Positions 55,141-64,000 are shown, counted from the stretch's first letter. The stretch is DNA of 64,000 bases from Alphaproteobacteria bacterium (GCA_015062305.1 SUUX01000010.1:1-64000), one strand, 5' to 3'. Notes: generated by a model from the letters alone, not told the origin. Program-made: numbers and translations.

Positions 55141-55255
55141 CCCTCGCTAAATATAGATTTTTTGTTTATGATTAATCTTTAAACCTTGCCTCCCTATATG
55201 TTTTGCGTTATGTTCTGCATAGGAATATAAAGCTTTTTAGAGAGTTATAAGAAAA

Positions 55256-57244
55256 ATGTCAGATTTGTTTGAGGCAACAACACCTGTTGCTAATGAATAT
55301 AGTGCAAATAGTATTGAAGTGTTGGAAGGGTTGGAGCCAGTTCGGCATCGTCCAGGTATGTATATCGGAGGAACAGACGAAACAGCTCTACACCATTTGG
55401 TTGCCGAAATTTTAGACAACTCCATGGATGAGGCTGTGGCCGGATTTGCTAATAAGATAGAAGTTACAATGAATAGTGACTACTCTATTACTATTACAGA
55501 TAATGGTCGAGGTATTCCGGTAGATCCTCACCCAAAATATCCGGACAAATCTGCTCTCGAGGTTATTATGACCAAACTCCATTCAGGGGGCAAGTTTGGT
55601 GGCAACGCATATAAAGTATCAGGCGGTTTGCACGGTGTGGGCTTGTCTGTTGTTAATGCTTTGTCCGAAAGATTATCAATTGAAATTGCAAGAGATAAAA
55701 AATTATACAGACAAGAATATTCCAGAGGCTATCCAATGGGGCCTTTGGAGCTTGTTGGAAATGCTCCAAATCGTAGAGGCACATCTATCACTTTTAAACC
55801 GGATCCTGAGATTTTTGGTGCCAGTTCCAATTTGCAACCCAATAGAATATATCGCATGGCCAGATCCAAAGCATTCCTTTTCAAAGGAATCCGTATTAAT
55901 TGGCGTTGTGCTTTTGACATATTGGAAGAAGGAGGTATAACTCCGGCAGAAACAGAATTGTGTTTTCCCAACGGAGTGTTGGATTTCCTTAATTATCAAG
56001 TTGGTGCAAGAGGGACAATAAATCGCAAAGCGTTTTCTGGCGAAGCAGAGCTTTCTGGAGACGAGGGTAAGGTTGAATGGGCAATTACCTGGCCAGAAGA
56101 CGAAAATGGCTTTTGCAATTCTTATTGTAATACTGTAATTACTCCACAAGGCGGTACGCATGAGATGGGATTTAAGTCTGCTTTAGTCAGAGGTCTCAAA
56201 GAATATGGGGAGATGGCCAATATAAAAAAAGCATCTATGGTCACAGCTGAAGACTTTTTAAGTGATGCTTGCATTATGCTATCTGTTTTTATCAGAGATC
56301 CTCAATTCCAAGGACAGACAAAAGACAAGCTCACATCAAACAAGGCAATTCGACTGGTAGAATCCGCTGTGAAAGATTCTTTTGACCACTGGCTATCTTC
56401 AGATCTCGAAAATGCTACCGCTTTATTAGAATACGTTATTGAAAGAGCAGAAGCTCGTAAAAAGAAAAAAGAAGAAAAAGTCCAAAGTCGCAAAACTCCA
56501 ACTAAGCGGCTACGCTTGCCCGGAAAATTAGCAGATTGTTCCCAAGCTGCAGCAGAGGGAACAGAAATATTTATCGTTGAGGGCGATTCTGCTGGAGGCT
56601 CTGCCAAGCAAGGAAGAGACCGCTTCACTCAAGCGATTTTGCCCTTGAGAGGAAAGATTCTGAATGTTGCCAGCGCAAGCCTAGACAAGATTATGCAAAA
56701 CCAAGAGATAAAAGATATGTGTGAGGCTCTGGGTTGCGGTGTCAAAGAAAATTACAAAGAAGAAAATCTACGTTATGAAAAAATCATCATTATGACCGAT
56801 GCCGATGTCGATGGTGCACATATCGCTTCTTTGCTCATGACGTTTTTCTACCAGCAAATGCCAAAACTAATGGAAAACGGGCATGTTTATATTGCGACAC
56901 CTCCTCTTTACAAAATAGCGGTTGGAGGCAAAAACTATTATGCACTTGATGATGCAGACAAAGATAAAATTTTAGCAAAAGTTGTAAAGGGCAACCAAAA
57001 GCCGGATATCAGTCGTTTCAAAGGACTGGGAGAAATGAGCGCTCAGCAACTCAAAGAGACCACCATGGATAAGAAAAATCGTTTGCTGCTCAAAGTCACA
57101 ATACCTTCTACAAATACAGAAGAAGGTAAAGAAGAAGCGTTTGAAACCAGAAGAATGGTTGAGCGTTTGATGGGTAAAAATCCGGAAACCCGCTTCAAGT
57201 TCATCATAGAACGCGCAAAATTTGTAGATGACTTGGATATCTGA
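55256..57244 (+). CDS. parE: DNA topoisomerase IV subunit B
   Basis: 662 residues. GHKL ATPase (EILDNSMDEAVAG, NGRGIPVDPHPK, GGLHGVGLSVVNAL), transducer, and Toprim (VEGDSAGGSAKQG, MTDADVDGAHI). I choose ParE over GyrB from EVLEGLEPVRHRPGMYIGGTDE and the ending RLMGKNPETRFKFIIERA, and because no GyrB-specific insertion is seen. Pairs with ParC, not in the window. Overlaps the acetyltransferase gene by one base. Confidence 0.93.
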   Translation: MSDLFEATTPVANEYSANSIEVLEGLEPVRHRPGMYIGGTDETALHHLVAEILDNSMDEAVAGFANKIEVTMNSDYSITITDNGRGIPVDPHPKYPDKSALEVIMTKLHSGGKFGGNAYKVSGGLHGVGLSVVNALSERLSIEIARDKKLYRQEYSRGYPMGPLELVGNAPNRRGTSITFKPDPEIFGASSNLQPNRIYRMARSKAFLFKGIRINWRCAFDILEEGGITPAETELCFPNGVLDFLNYQVGARGTINRKAFSGEAELSGDEGKVEWAITWPEDENGFCNSYCNTVITPQGGTHEMGFKSALVRGLKEYGEMANIKKASMVTAEDFLSDACIMLSVFIRDPQFQGQTKDKLTSNKAIRLVESAVKDSFDHWLSSDLENATALLEYVIERAEARKKKKEEKVQSRKTPTKRLRLPGKLADCSQAAAEGTEIFIVEGDSAGGSAKQGRDRFTQAILPLRGKILNVASASLDKIMQNQEIKDMCEALGCGVKENYKEENLRYEKIIIMTDADVDGAHIASLLMTFFYQQMPKLMENGHVYIATPPLYKIAVGGKNYYALDDADKDKILAKVVKGNQKPDISRFKGLGEMSAQQLKETTMDKKNRLLLKVTIPSTNTEEGKEEAFETRRMVERLMGKNPETRFKFIIERAKFVDDLDI

Positions 57245-57714
57245 TGATAAGAATAATAAAAAACTCTGATATTCCCAAGGTTTTGGATTTATGGCTGAAA
57301 GCTTCGATTCAAGCGCACAGTTTTGTGTCGTCCGAATATTGGCAACAAATGCAGTCTTCAGTAAAAGAAAACTATCTGCCTTATGCTCATACCTTTGTTT
57401 TTGAAGACAAACACCAGATAAAAGGATTTATCAGTATATTAGATGACCGACATATTGGAGCTCTATTTGTTTCTCCTAAATTTCAAGGAAAAAAAATAGG
57501 CCAAAAATTGCTCAAAACAGCACAGAGAAGATACCCTTTATTATCTCTCAATGTTTTTACAAAGAATCAACGAGCGCTGGAATTTTATCAAAAAAACGGC
57601 TTCAAGATAATCAGTGAACAACAAGAACCCAGCACCAAAGAAACCGAGCTTTATATGTGCTGGGGCATGGGTTGCAAAAGTGGATTTTGCAAAAGGTATC
57701 AAGGCGATTCCTAA
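57244..57714 (+). CDS. GNAT family N-acetyltransferase (YjaB-like)
   Basis: 156 residues. HSFVSSEYWQQMQSSVKENYLP, GFISILDDRHIGALFV, PKFQGKKIGQKLL (acetyl-CoA-binding loop Q-G-x-x-I-G) and NQRALEFYQKNGFKI match the YjaB-like GNAT group. Acceptor unknown. The ATG overlaps the parE TGA (TGATG). Its end overlaps giant gene B convergently by 4 bases; a Cys-rich short tail follows the fold. Confidence 0.88.
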   Translation: MIRIIKNSDIPKVLDLWLKASIQAHSFVSSEYWQQMQSSVKENYLPYAHTFVFEDKHQIKGFISILDDRHIGALFVSPKFQGKKIGQKLLKTAQRRYPLLSLNVFTKNQRALEFYQKNGFKIISEQQEPSTKETELYMCWGMGCKSGFCKRYQGDS

Positions 57715-60700
57715 CGACCTGTTGTTCTTGAATTCATTACCTGCTGTGCTATAGAAAGCTGTTGATTATTTTGCGCACTCTCAGATTTTACAACGTCATA
57801 TTTGTTTTCTTTTATGTCTGATAGCAATTGTTCTGCAAACTTATCGGGATAGGCTCCTCTTTCTATAAAAGTGCTACTATCTTGAGAATTTAGCATTTCA
57901 TGCTTAGGATGTCCTTCTGACACTTCTAACAAGACATTAGTTCCTATAAACCTCATCATCTTTCCACCTTCCAGTTCTCCCCCTTTTGAAAGAACGGCAA
58001 CTCTAAAACTATTGCCATCGGCATCTTTTCCGACATAGTGATTGTTTCCAAATTGGTCTTGCTCAATAATTACCTGGTTGTTTTGTAACTTTTCTGCATC
58101 AGACATATCTATTGGAGCAATTTTATCGGCCATTTCCTTAAAGGCAGCATGAGGAGATGTATTTTCTTGCTCTTGTGCAGTGGGCGTATCTTTTTCATTA
58201 GCAATAGATGCCTTTTCTTCAGCTTGAGAAGCGTGTTCAATAGCTTGATTTTCAGCAGACTGCTCCACTTGATTTTCAGAAACACGCTCAGATGTTCTAT
58301 CCATAATTGTCATAAGCTTTTCATATCTGTCTGCATTTCTGGCCACGGTTTGTTCTTGTGAATTCACATAATCCAGTTCTTCCTTAGAATATACGTGAGA
58401 GCCCGAGCGATGAGATACCAACTCCCCTTCTTTGTTGATAACAGATTCAACCTCAACAGGTTTTCCTTCAACATCAACATCAATTCTTATTTTAATGTCA
58501 CCATTTTCCATTAGTTTTATTTTATTGTAATCAAGGTCTAAAGAACCCAATTCGTTTGTAGAAATATGGTTAACTACTCTCTCTCCATTTGCATTTTCAC
58601 CTACTATTTTTGCTTCATCTCCATCTATTTTTATTTTGTTTATTTCCATGTTCGGTGTTGCCTCAGGTCTATTTTCGTCTGTTAGATCTAAGGTCGGCTT
58701 TTCAAATTGCAAATCTATGTTTTTATTTGTCAAAACACCTTCGAGTTTTTCATGTTCAACAATGTTTTCCGGTTGTTGAGGAATATTTTCTTTTTCCGGC
58801 TCATTGAGTCTTTGCCAATTTGCTTGAGCTTCTTCTTCTCTTCCGGTGTCCACATAACGCCCATTGTTATCAAAGGTTTTATCAGCCGCCTTTACCAATT
58901 TTTGTCTTATTTCATTGTCAATTGCATCTTCTTGTTCCCACATTTTTTGCAATTCTGCACTACTATGCCACTTACCATCACCAATAACTTCATTTGCCAT
59001 AGCAGGGTCTCTAAGCATCATAATCTCTAATTTATGAACTTGGCTATCTGTCAAATCGTTCATATCAAAAGTTTTATTAGGTTCATAATATTCATACATT
59101 GCTTCAGCGGCCTGTTCTCCAGCACTTTGTGTCGGCAAGTCAGTATCTTGATGTGCTTTGTTCTCTGTATAATAATCATTCATTGCCTTATCGGCCTGTT
59201 CTCCAAAAGTTTGAGTTTGCGACTCATTAAATTCTTCTGTCATTGGTTCTGTTGTTGATTCTGTTGTTGGTGTATCAACACTTTCATTTCCCGCTATTCC
59301 TCCTAGAGTTTTTCCTGCTAATACAGCGACACCAAAAGCTGTTGCAGAAACTCCAAAAGCTCTAGCTCCTGCTTTGAATTTTGCCCATTTTGAGCCTTCT
59401 GCAGCCTTATAGGCTTGAGAAGCCTGATGAAAAGCCCCAGCTGCAGCCAAAGCAATTCCAGAAGCCGCTTTAGCCGTATTAGCCGCTGAATTGCCGGCCA
59501 AAAAACCTCCGGTTACTATTGACGCAGAGCTTAGCAAAACACCGGCAGCTCGAAGTTTGTTGTCTTTCAGATATCCCCAAAAACCTAGTTTTTCTCCTTT
59601 GCTTTGAGCGTGTTCTTGTTGTTTTCTAAAGTCTTTGTACATATTATAAGCTTGCCACGCTGTTGAAGCTGTCGCAACTGCAGCCAAACCTGCAGGACCG
59701 GCTATGGCTCCAACTTTATAAGCAGCTCCCCAACCCAAACTTTTTAAAGCTCCTTTTGCTAAGGAATAGGCTGTTCCATGAGTTTGTTTGTTGCTTTCAT
59801 CTTGAGTTTTTGTTTTTTCAACCAGGCTAGATATCTTTTCTTTATATCCCGGGCGCTTTTTTTCTGTCACATTATAAGCTGCTTCTAGAGAGGCTTGCTT
59901 AGCCGCATGCCAACCGGCAAAAGTCGACATATTTATTTTAATTGATTTATCTTTGTTTTGCGCCCCCTTAAGTAGTGCAGTTATTCTCTCGTTAATTTTC
60001 TCCTGGCTTAATTCTCCTCGACTAGCTCCATTGGCGCTAACAAGCTCAAACAAGCCTGTGTTCAGACGATTGCTAAATTCTTGAACAAAATCTTTATCAG
60101 AGATCTCTTTGTCAGATGTATTTGCCAAATAAACCTCTGTTTCCAGACGAATTTGCTTAATAAAGTTGTCTTTTATTTGTTTTTGTTCATCTTCAGAAAG
60201 CGTCTTTCTGCCAAAAGTTTCTAATTCTCCAAGAATCTCTATGTTATCAAGCAAATTCAATCCATCAGTAAGTTCAGAATGTTTTCTTGGCAAATTTTTC
60301 TCATGTTTACGCTTTGCTTCTGCTATCAGATCTCTTCTTTTGTTAATAATCTTCTTGGCTTCATCATCTATATTTGATATACTTGCTGCTTCTTCAAGCA
60401 GATATTCCAAGTTTCCAATGTTTTCAGGAGACACATCTTCCCACAATGCATCATTTTTTACAATTTCCAGAGTTTTTTCTTGTAGTTTTTGTAGGACATC
60501 TTTTTCTTGTCGTACCCCTTCACACCGCAGAGCTCCAACAATTGGAGATGCCTCGGTAATTTTGCTTATATTCTGTACTACAAGCCTCACATCTTCATAA
60601 CTTGTAGGAGGCTGTACCACATATTCTGCATTCTTTTTATCAAGCAGATCTTCAACTTTTGGCATCTTTTCCGTATTTTCGACAATCTGCTCCACAGATT

Positions 60701-61142
60701 GAAGAGATTCATTGTTTATTCCATATTCGTGTTCAAAAGCTTCAATTTGTTTATTAATTTTGCTTATAGCATCATTTATAACGTTCTTGTTTTCATCTTT
60801 CGCCATAATTTCACTTCTGTCATACTGGCTCACATTGTCCAGCAAGGCCTGTAAGCTATAAACTTCCTCCATATTTAATACGGCATTTTTATTATTATTA
60901 AAATCTTTTGCCAAAGCAAGTATGTTCAAATCTAGAGTTTCTTGAGCTTTTTTGTTTCCATCTGCTATTGTCCCATTTTTTCCGTGAGCAAGAGCTCTTC
61001 GCATAGTATACAAATCAGAAGGTTTGGATTCTTCCCAGTTTTTTTTATTTAAAATTTCACTAACTACTTTAGTTTTATATTCTTCATCAATATCCTGCAG
61101 TCCGATATTTCCGACTAAACTAGTTGTTTCTGTATCACTCAT
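57711..61142 (-). CDS. Giant multi-helix membrane protein B, unknown function
   Basis: 1143 residues from the ATG at 61142, served by TTTAGGAG; a TTG at 61145 also exists. No known family recognised. Residues 1-460 are helical and charged with no signal peptide. A Gly/Ala-rich block at about 466-616 has four or so hydrophobic helices, split by KDFRKQQEHAQSKGEKLGFWGYLKD-type charged loop and followed by LRAAGVLL. The block matches protein A (38296-41874). After it comes a tandem repeat (GEQADKAMNDYYTENK, GEQAAEAMYEYYEPNK, about 28 residues apart), then acidic soluble regions with beta-rich segments near 830-920 and 1020-1080. Strong upstream promoter. Confidence 0.85.
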   Translation of the reverse strand: MSDTETTSLVGNIGLQDIDEEYKTKVVSEILNKKNWEESKPSDLYTMRRALAHGKNGTIADGNKKAQETLDLNILALAKDFNNNKNAVLNMEEVYSLQALLDNVSQYDRSEIMAKDENKNVINDAISKINKQIEAFEHEYGINNESLQSVEQIVENTEKMPKVEDLLDKKNAEYVVQPPTSYEDVRLVVQNISKITEASPIVGALRCEGVRQEKDVLQKLQEKTLEIVKNDALWEDVSPENIGNLEYLLEEAASISNIDDEAKKIINKRRDLIAEAKRKHEKNLPRKHSELTDGLNLLDNIEILGELETFGRKTLSEDEQKQIKDNFIKQIRLETEVYLANTSDKEISDKDFVQEFSNRLNTGLFELVSANGASRGELSQEKINERITALLKGAQNKDKSIKINMSTFAGWHAAKQASLEAAYNVTEKKRPGYKEKISSLVEKTKTQDESNKQTHGTAYSLAKGALKSLGWGAAYKVGAIAGPAGLAAVATASTAWQAYNMYKDFRKQQEHAQSKGEKLGFWGYLKDNKLRAAGVLLSSASIVTGGFLAGNSAANTAKAASGIALAAAGAFHQASQAYKAAEGSKWAKFKAGARAFGVSATAFGVAVLAGKTLGGIAGNESVDTPTTESTTEPMTEEFNESQTQTFGEQADKAMNDYYTENKAHQDTDLPTQSAGEQAAEAMYEYYEPNKTFDMNDLTDSQVHKLEIMMLRDPAMANEVIGDGKWHSSAELQKMWEQEDAIDNEIRQKLVKAADKTFDNNGRYVDTGREEEAQANWQRLNEPEKENIPQQPENIVEHEKLEGVLTNKNIDLQFEKPTLDLTDENRPEATPNMEINKIKIDGDEAKIVGENANGERVVNHISTNELGSLDLDYNKIKLMENGDIKIRIDVDVEGKPVEVESVINKEGELVSHRSGSHVYSKEELDYVNSQEQTVARNADRYEKLMTIMDRTSERVSENQVEQSAENQAIEHASQAEEKASIANEKDTPTAQEQENTSPHAAFKEMADKIAPIDMSDAEKLQNNQVIIEQDQFGNNHYVGKDADGNSFRVAVLSKGGELEGGKMMRFIGTNVLLEVSEGHPKHEMLNSQDSSTFIERGAYPDKFAEQLLSDIKENKYDVVKSESAQNNQQLSIAQQVMNSRTTGR

Positions 61143-61184
61143 CAAAACTCTCCTAAATCATTATACTGCAACATACATATCATC

Positions 61185-61213
61185 ATAATACCACAATATT
61201 AAAATTTTATCAA
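61185..61213 (-). promoter_or_regulatory. Promoter of giant gene B
   Basis: TTGATA (61208-61213), 17-base spacer, TATTAT (61185-61190) on the minus strand, about 40 bases before the start. Confidence 0.65.
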
Positions 61214-61261
61214 CAAATATAGACAAAATAAATCAAACCAATAAAATACATTAAAAAAACA

Positions 61262-61290
61262 TTGACAAGTTCTAGTTGTTTTCATATATT
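61262..61290 (+). promoter_or_regulatory. Promoter of tRNA-Ala
   Basis: Perfect TTGACA (61262-61267), 17-base spacer, TATATT (61285-61290), 16 bases before the tRNA. Confidence 0.78.
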
Positions 61291-61306
61291 CTGTCACATC
61301 AGCATT

Positions 61307-61382
<76 letters not shown>

Positions 61383-61390
61383 ATTTTATC

Positions 61391-61425
61391 AAAGCCTTAT
61401 CGTTATCATGATAAGGCTTTTTTTA
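61391..61425 (+). terminator. Terminator of tRNA-Ala
   Basis: AAGCCTTATC/GATAAGGCTT 10-bp stem with an 8-base loop and a run of seven Ts. Confidence 0.85.
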
Positions 61426-61497
61426 TTGACATTTGTTTTTTGAATAGTTATTTTAGCAACTCATTCCTTATTTTTATTAAATTAAATTTCTAGTACT

Positions 61498-61773
61498 ATG
61501 GTTGAAAAACACAAGAAAAACCTTGAAAAAGGCTACGGACTTTTCGGATCTGTTAAAGATTTGGAAAAAAGATTAGCAAAAATGTCAGATGACCAGCTTA
61601 TTCACAAACTCTTACAATCAAAAGAAGAATTGAAAGAGGTTGAAGAGCAAGGTTATGCAACTTATTGCAGCCCGATTGTGATAGATAGAAAGCAGTTGGA
61701 GAAGATACAGTATGAAGACTCCTTGCTTATCAGAGTTCTCAAAAACGAGATAGAGCGACGAGGGATAGCATAA
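61498..61773 (+). CDS. Small helical hypothetical protein
   Basis: 91 residues, not recognised. Highly charged and helical (DLEKRLAKMSDDQLIHKLLQSKEELKEVEEQ, probable coiled coil), no signal peptide or membrane helix. No obvious ribosome site before the ATG at 61498, but a terminator follows and the frame fills the gap. Function unknown. Confidence 0.55.
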   Translation: MVEKHKKNLEKGYGLFGSVKDLEKRLAKMSDDQLIHKLLQSKEELKEVEEQGYATYCSPIVIDRKQLEKIQYEDSLLIRVLKNEIERRGIA

Positions 61774-61796
61774 CACAAGGTAAAGACAAAGGTTTA

Positions 61797-61825
61797 GCCC
61801 GCTCTCTTAGAGAGCGGCTTTTTTT
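61797..61825 (+). terminator. Terminator after the 91-residue protein gene
   Basis: CCGCTCTC/GAGAGCGG stem with a tight loop, then CTTTTTTT. Confidence 0.8.
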
Positions 61826-61849
61826 ATGTTAACCTATAAGGTCATACAA

Positions 61850-61878
61850 TTGACAACATGACGTTGTTATGGTTGAAT
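61850..61878 (+). promoter_or_regulatory. Promoter of kdsB
   Basis: Perfect TTGACA (61850-61855), 17-base spacer, TTGAAT (61873-61878), about 30 bases before the start. Confidence 0.55.
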
Positions 61879-61914
61879 GATGGCAGTTAATATTTTTTTC
61901 AGAAAGGTTTTCTT

Positions 61915-62688
61915 ATGAGTAGAGTAATAACCCTAATGCCTGTTCGCATGGCCGCCACCAGATTGCCAAACAAACCCTTGTTGGAGGTCAATGGCAAAAC
62001 CATCATCCAACGAGTATATGAAAACGTAAAAAATGCGATTGATGGAGATATTGCAATTGCTGCCGGCGACCAGATAATTGTTGACGAGTGCAAAAAATTT
62101 GGCGCCAAAGCGGTGCTGACAGATCCTAACCTGCCCAGTGGAACAGACAGAATTGCTGCCGCCCTAAAAGAACTTGATCCAGACGGAACAAAATATGATA
62201 TTGTTGTTGACTTTCAAGGGGATAATTTAAATGTAGACCCCAAAGTAAACCTACCTCTCATCGAAATGATTGAGCGCACAGGTTGTGATATTGCAACTTG
62301 CGGCATGGTAATCAAAAACGAAGAAGACAAAACCAATCCTGCAGTGGTTAAGATTGTGGCAGGCCTAAAACCGGGCGAAGATGAAGCACGTTGTCTATAT
62401 TTCACCAGAGCCACCGCTCCATATACTCGCAATCCAGAAAAATGCAAAAATCAAGACTTATATCACCATATTGGAATATATGTATTCAAAGCTCAATCTT
62501 TGCATAAGATGGTTTCTCTAGAACCAGGAATATTAGAGCAAAGAGAGTCTTTAGAGCAACTTAGAGCGCTGGAAAACGGCATGGAAATCAGAGCCAAAAT
62601 GGTTGGAGATATTCGTCTCAACAAAAACGCTCCGGCAGATATCAACACGCCGGAAGATTACGAACTTTGCAAACAATACATCAAATAA
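61915..62688 (+). CDS. kdsB: 3-deoxy-manno-octulosonate cytidylyltransferase
   Basis: Activates Kdo to CMP-Kdo for the lipopolysaccharide core. 257 residues: PVRMAATRLPNKPLLEVNGK nucleotide-binding motif, LPSGTDRIAAAL, VDFQGDNLNVDP, LYFTRATAPY, HHIGIYVFKAQSL and LEQLRALENGM are KdsB signatures; QGDNLNVDP differs slightly from the common QGDEP. Presence implies Kdo-containing lipopolysaccharide. AGAAAGG before the ATG. Converges with rlmN at a shared terminator. Confidence 0.94.
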   Translation: MSRVITLMPVRMAATRLPNKPLLEVNGKTIIQRVYENVKNAIDGDIAIAAGDQIIVDECKKFGAKAVLTDPNLPSGTDRIAAALKELDPDGTKYDIVVDFQGDNLNVDPKVNLPLIEMIERTGCDIATCGMVIKNEEDKTNPAVVKIVAGLKPGEDEARCLYFTRATAPYTRNPEKCKNQDLYHHIGIYVFKAQSLHKMVSLEPGILEQRESLEQLRALENGMEIRAKMVGDIRLNKNAPADINTPEDYELCKQYIK

Positions 62689-62689
62689 T

Positions 62690-62718
62690 AAAAAAGAGCC
62701 GATTAAGGCTCTTTTTTA
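62690..62718. terminator. Bidirectional terminator, kdsB/rlmN
   Basis: AAAAAAGAGCC/GGCTCTTTTTT hairpin; the rlmN stop codon lies in its loop, so the last rlmN codon abuts the stem. Confidence 0.85.
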
Positions 62719-63788
62719 TTAAGAACAACCTCTTTTTTAGATTTTAGTTGACCACAAGCCGCCAAAATATCTTGACCTCTGGCCACTCGCACCGGAGCCT
62801 CATAGCCGGCAGCTTCCAATATTTCAGAAAAAGCCCTCACTTTATTGTTTGAGCTTGGCTGATAATCACACCCCGGCCACGGATTAAAAGGTATTAAATT
62901 AAACTTTGCTCCCAGCTTATATTTTTTCATCAAAGATATTAGTTCTTTAGCATCCTCTGGAGAATCATTAAAATCTTTCAGCATCAAATATTCAAAAGTC
63001 ACATAACGCCCAGGGCTCATTTGGCTCTGATATTCCTGACACCCTTTCAACACTTCTTCAATAGGATACCTGTTATTAATAGGCATAATTTGCGAACGTT
63101 TTTCATTATTTGGCGCGTGCAAACTAATCGCCAACTTACAGCCCAATTCTTTTGCAACCAATCCGATTTTTGGAGCTATTCCCGATGTAGACAATGTGAT
63201 TTTTCGCTTAGATATCGCGATTCCATCGCCATCAGACAATATTTTCAAAGCTTTGAACACATTATCCGGATTATGCAATGGTTCACCCATTCCCATCACC
63301 ACAATATTTGACAAATATCTGGTTTCATTTGTAGGAGAAGGCCATTCTCCATAGGCATCTCTGGCCACCATAAACTGAGCCACTATTTCACCTGCAGACA
63401 GATTCCTGGTAATTTTTTGGCTTCCGGTATGGCAAAACCTACACCCGACAGCACAACCGACTTGTGTTGATATACAAACAGCTCCACGGTCTTCTTCCGG
63501 AATATACACCGTTTCGATTCTTTGCCCGTCTGCAAACTCCAACAACCATTTATGGGTTTTATCTTTAGATATTTGTTCTGTTACAATTTTAGGGCGAGTT
63601 ATGCTAAAATTTTCTGCCAATTTGGCTCGCAAATCCTTTGATAGATTCGTCATCTTTTCAAAGTCTGTTTCACCCCTAAAATATATCCATTGCCAAAGCT
63701 GCTTAGCCCGAAACGGTTTTTCACCAATCTTAGCAACTTCATCGGCCAACTCTTGCTTAGACAGCCCAATTAGCTCTGTTTTTTGCAT
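62703..63788 (-). CDS. rlmN: Dual-specificity RNA methyltransferase RlmN
   Basis: Radical-SAM enzyme that methylates A2503 of 23S rRNA and A37 of tRNAs. 361 residues from the ATG at 63788, served by AAGG and overlapping the preceding gene's TAA (TAATG). The iron-sulfur triad is C112, C116, C119 (CAVGCRFC); VVMGMGEPLHN and STSGIAPKI are also present, and a cysteine near the C-terminus (ILAACGQL) fits the methyl-carrying residue. An upstream ATG at 63803 lies inside the neighbour. Confidence 0.96.
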   Translation of the reverse strand: MQKTELIGLSKQELADEVAKIGEKPFRAKQLWQWIYFRGETDFEKMTNLSKDLRAKLAENFSITRPKIVTEQISKDKTHKWLLEFADGQRIETVYIPEEDRGAVCISTQVGCAVGCRFCHTGSQKITRNLSAGEIVAQFMVARDAYGEWPSPTNETRYLSNIVVMGMGEPLHNPDNVFKALKILSDGDGIAISKRKITLSTSGIAPKIGLVAKELGCKLAISLHAPNNEKRSQIMPINNRYPIEEVLKGCQEYQSQMSPGRYVTFEYLMLKDFNDSPEDAKELISLMKKYKLGAKFNLIPFNPWPGCDYQPSSNNKVRAFSEILEAAGYEAPVRVARGQDILAACGQLKSKKEVVLNKKEP

Positions 63789-64000
63789 TATCTTGCCTTG
63801 CATTTATTAGAGATTGCCCTATAAGCGCTCGAAAAACCAGATAGAGAATAGGTATCTTTGGTGTGTGTGCCTTTAGAAGACACTCCGTGAACCACCATTC
63901 TTGATCCTCTTTTCATAGCGGCAACAATATCCTTGTCTGTTTTTTCGCTTACAGACCACGCTTTGTCTCCACTTGTAAACAGCTTATCAAAAGTAGATGC
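63788..64000 (-). CDS. Invasion-associated locus B-like protein, N-terminus beyond window
   Basis: The last 70 residues of a minus-strand gene are visible, open to the window edge and ending with TAA at 63788-63790. DIVAAMKRGSRMVVHGVSSKGTHTKDTYSLSGFSSAYRAIS matches the C-terminus of IalB-family periplasmic proteins, which often precede rlmN in alphaproteobacteria. The signal peptide and first half are outside the window. Overlaps rlmN by one base. Confidence 0.85.
   Translation of the reverse strand, partial: ASTFDKLFTSGDKAWSVSEKTDKDIVAAMKRGSRMVVHGVSSKGTHTKDTYSLSGFSSAYRAISNKCKAR

Noticed and set aside
55256..57244. GyrB instead of ParE
   Set aside because: N-terminal EVLEGLEPVRHRPGMYIGG and C-terminal RLMGKNPETRF fit ParE; no GyrB-type insertion near the Toprim domain was seen.

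Overview
The window looks like a contiguous piece of an AT-rich alphaproteobacterial chromosome using the standard bacterial code: TGA is a stop in yejA, accA and parE. Several gene neighbourhoods are alphaproteobacterial: mutM / enoyl-CoA hydratase / rpsT / dnaA, ihfB-lapA-accD, ffs-dnaX-ybaB-recR, and ialB-rlmN. The cell appears to be Gram-negative (kdsB for Kdo, Mla lipid transport, lipoproteins, an autotransporter-like adhesin) and probably flagellated (motAB). A gut-type or host-associated alphaproteobacterium is my inference; I cannot name a genus. No phage, insertion sequence, rRNA or CRISPR array was seen.

Layout. 1-1.4 kb: a truncated outer-membrane adhesin with a palindromic promoter, then an intergenic region dense in GANTC sites. 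1.4-13 kb, minus strand: topA, dprA, plsY, recF, dnaN, a Nudix gene, dnaA, rpsT, an enoyl-CoA hydratase homologue, a small secreted protein and mutM. 13-15.3 kb: a J-domain protein, a lipoprotein, tRNA-Met, a YgiW-like protein and a nitroreductase. 15.3-24.8 kb: motA-motB-terC, then lineage-specific membrane proteins (PAS-only, coiled-coil/TPR, a degenerate nuclease-fold protein) around tsaB. 24.8-31.1 kb: a Lon-like protease, then accD-lapA-ihfB and rmuC-accA. 31.2-35.5 kb: an unknown membrane protein with yejA-yejB. 35.5-44 kb: a lipoprotein, tRNA-Arg, and dnaJ and dnaK separated by a 1192-residue membrane protein gene on the opposite strand. 44-49.7 kb: a nuclease-like protein, tsaE, hprK, mlaE-mlaF, radA, cvpA. 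49.7-55.1 kb: recR-ybaB-dnaX-SRP RNA, a penicillin-binding-protein activator, rsmI, yraN. 55.2-61.1 kb: parE, a GNAT acetyltransferase and a second giant membrane protein. 61.3-64 kb: tRNA-Ala, a small unknown protein, kdsB, rlmN and the end of an IalB-like gene.

Much of the window is chromosome maintenance: initiation (dnaA, dnaN), clamp loading (dnaX), topology (topA, parE), recombination and repair (recF, recR, radA, dprA, rmuC, mutM). The most unusual content is a pair of giant proteins (38296-41874 and 57711-61142) sharing a glycine/alanine-rich multi-helix membrane block with a charged connecting loop. One of them splits dnaK from dnaJ, and each chaperone gene carries its own near-identical heat-shock-like promoter. 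Many start codons were moved from the longest reading frame to the codon served by a Shine-Dalgarno sequence; these choices are explained entry by entry.
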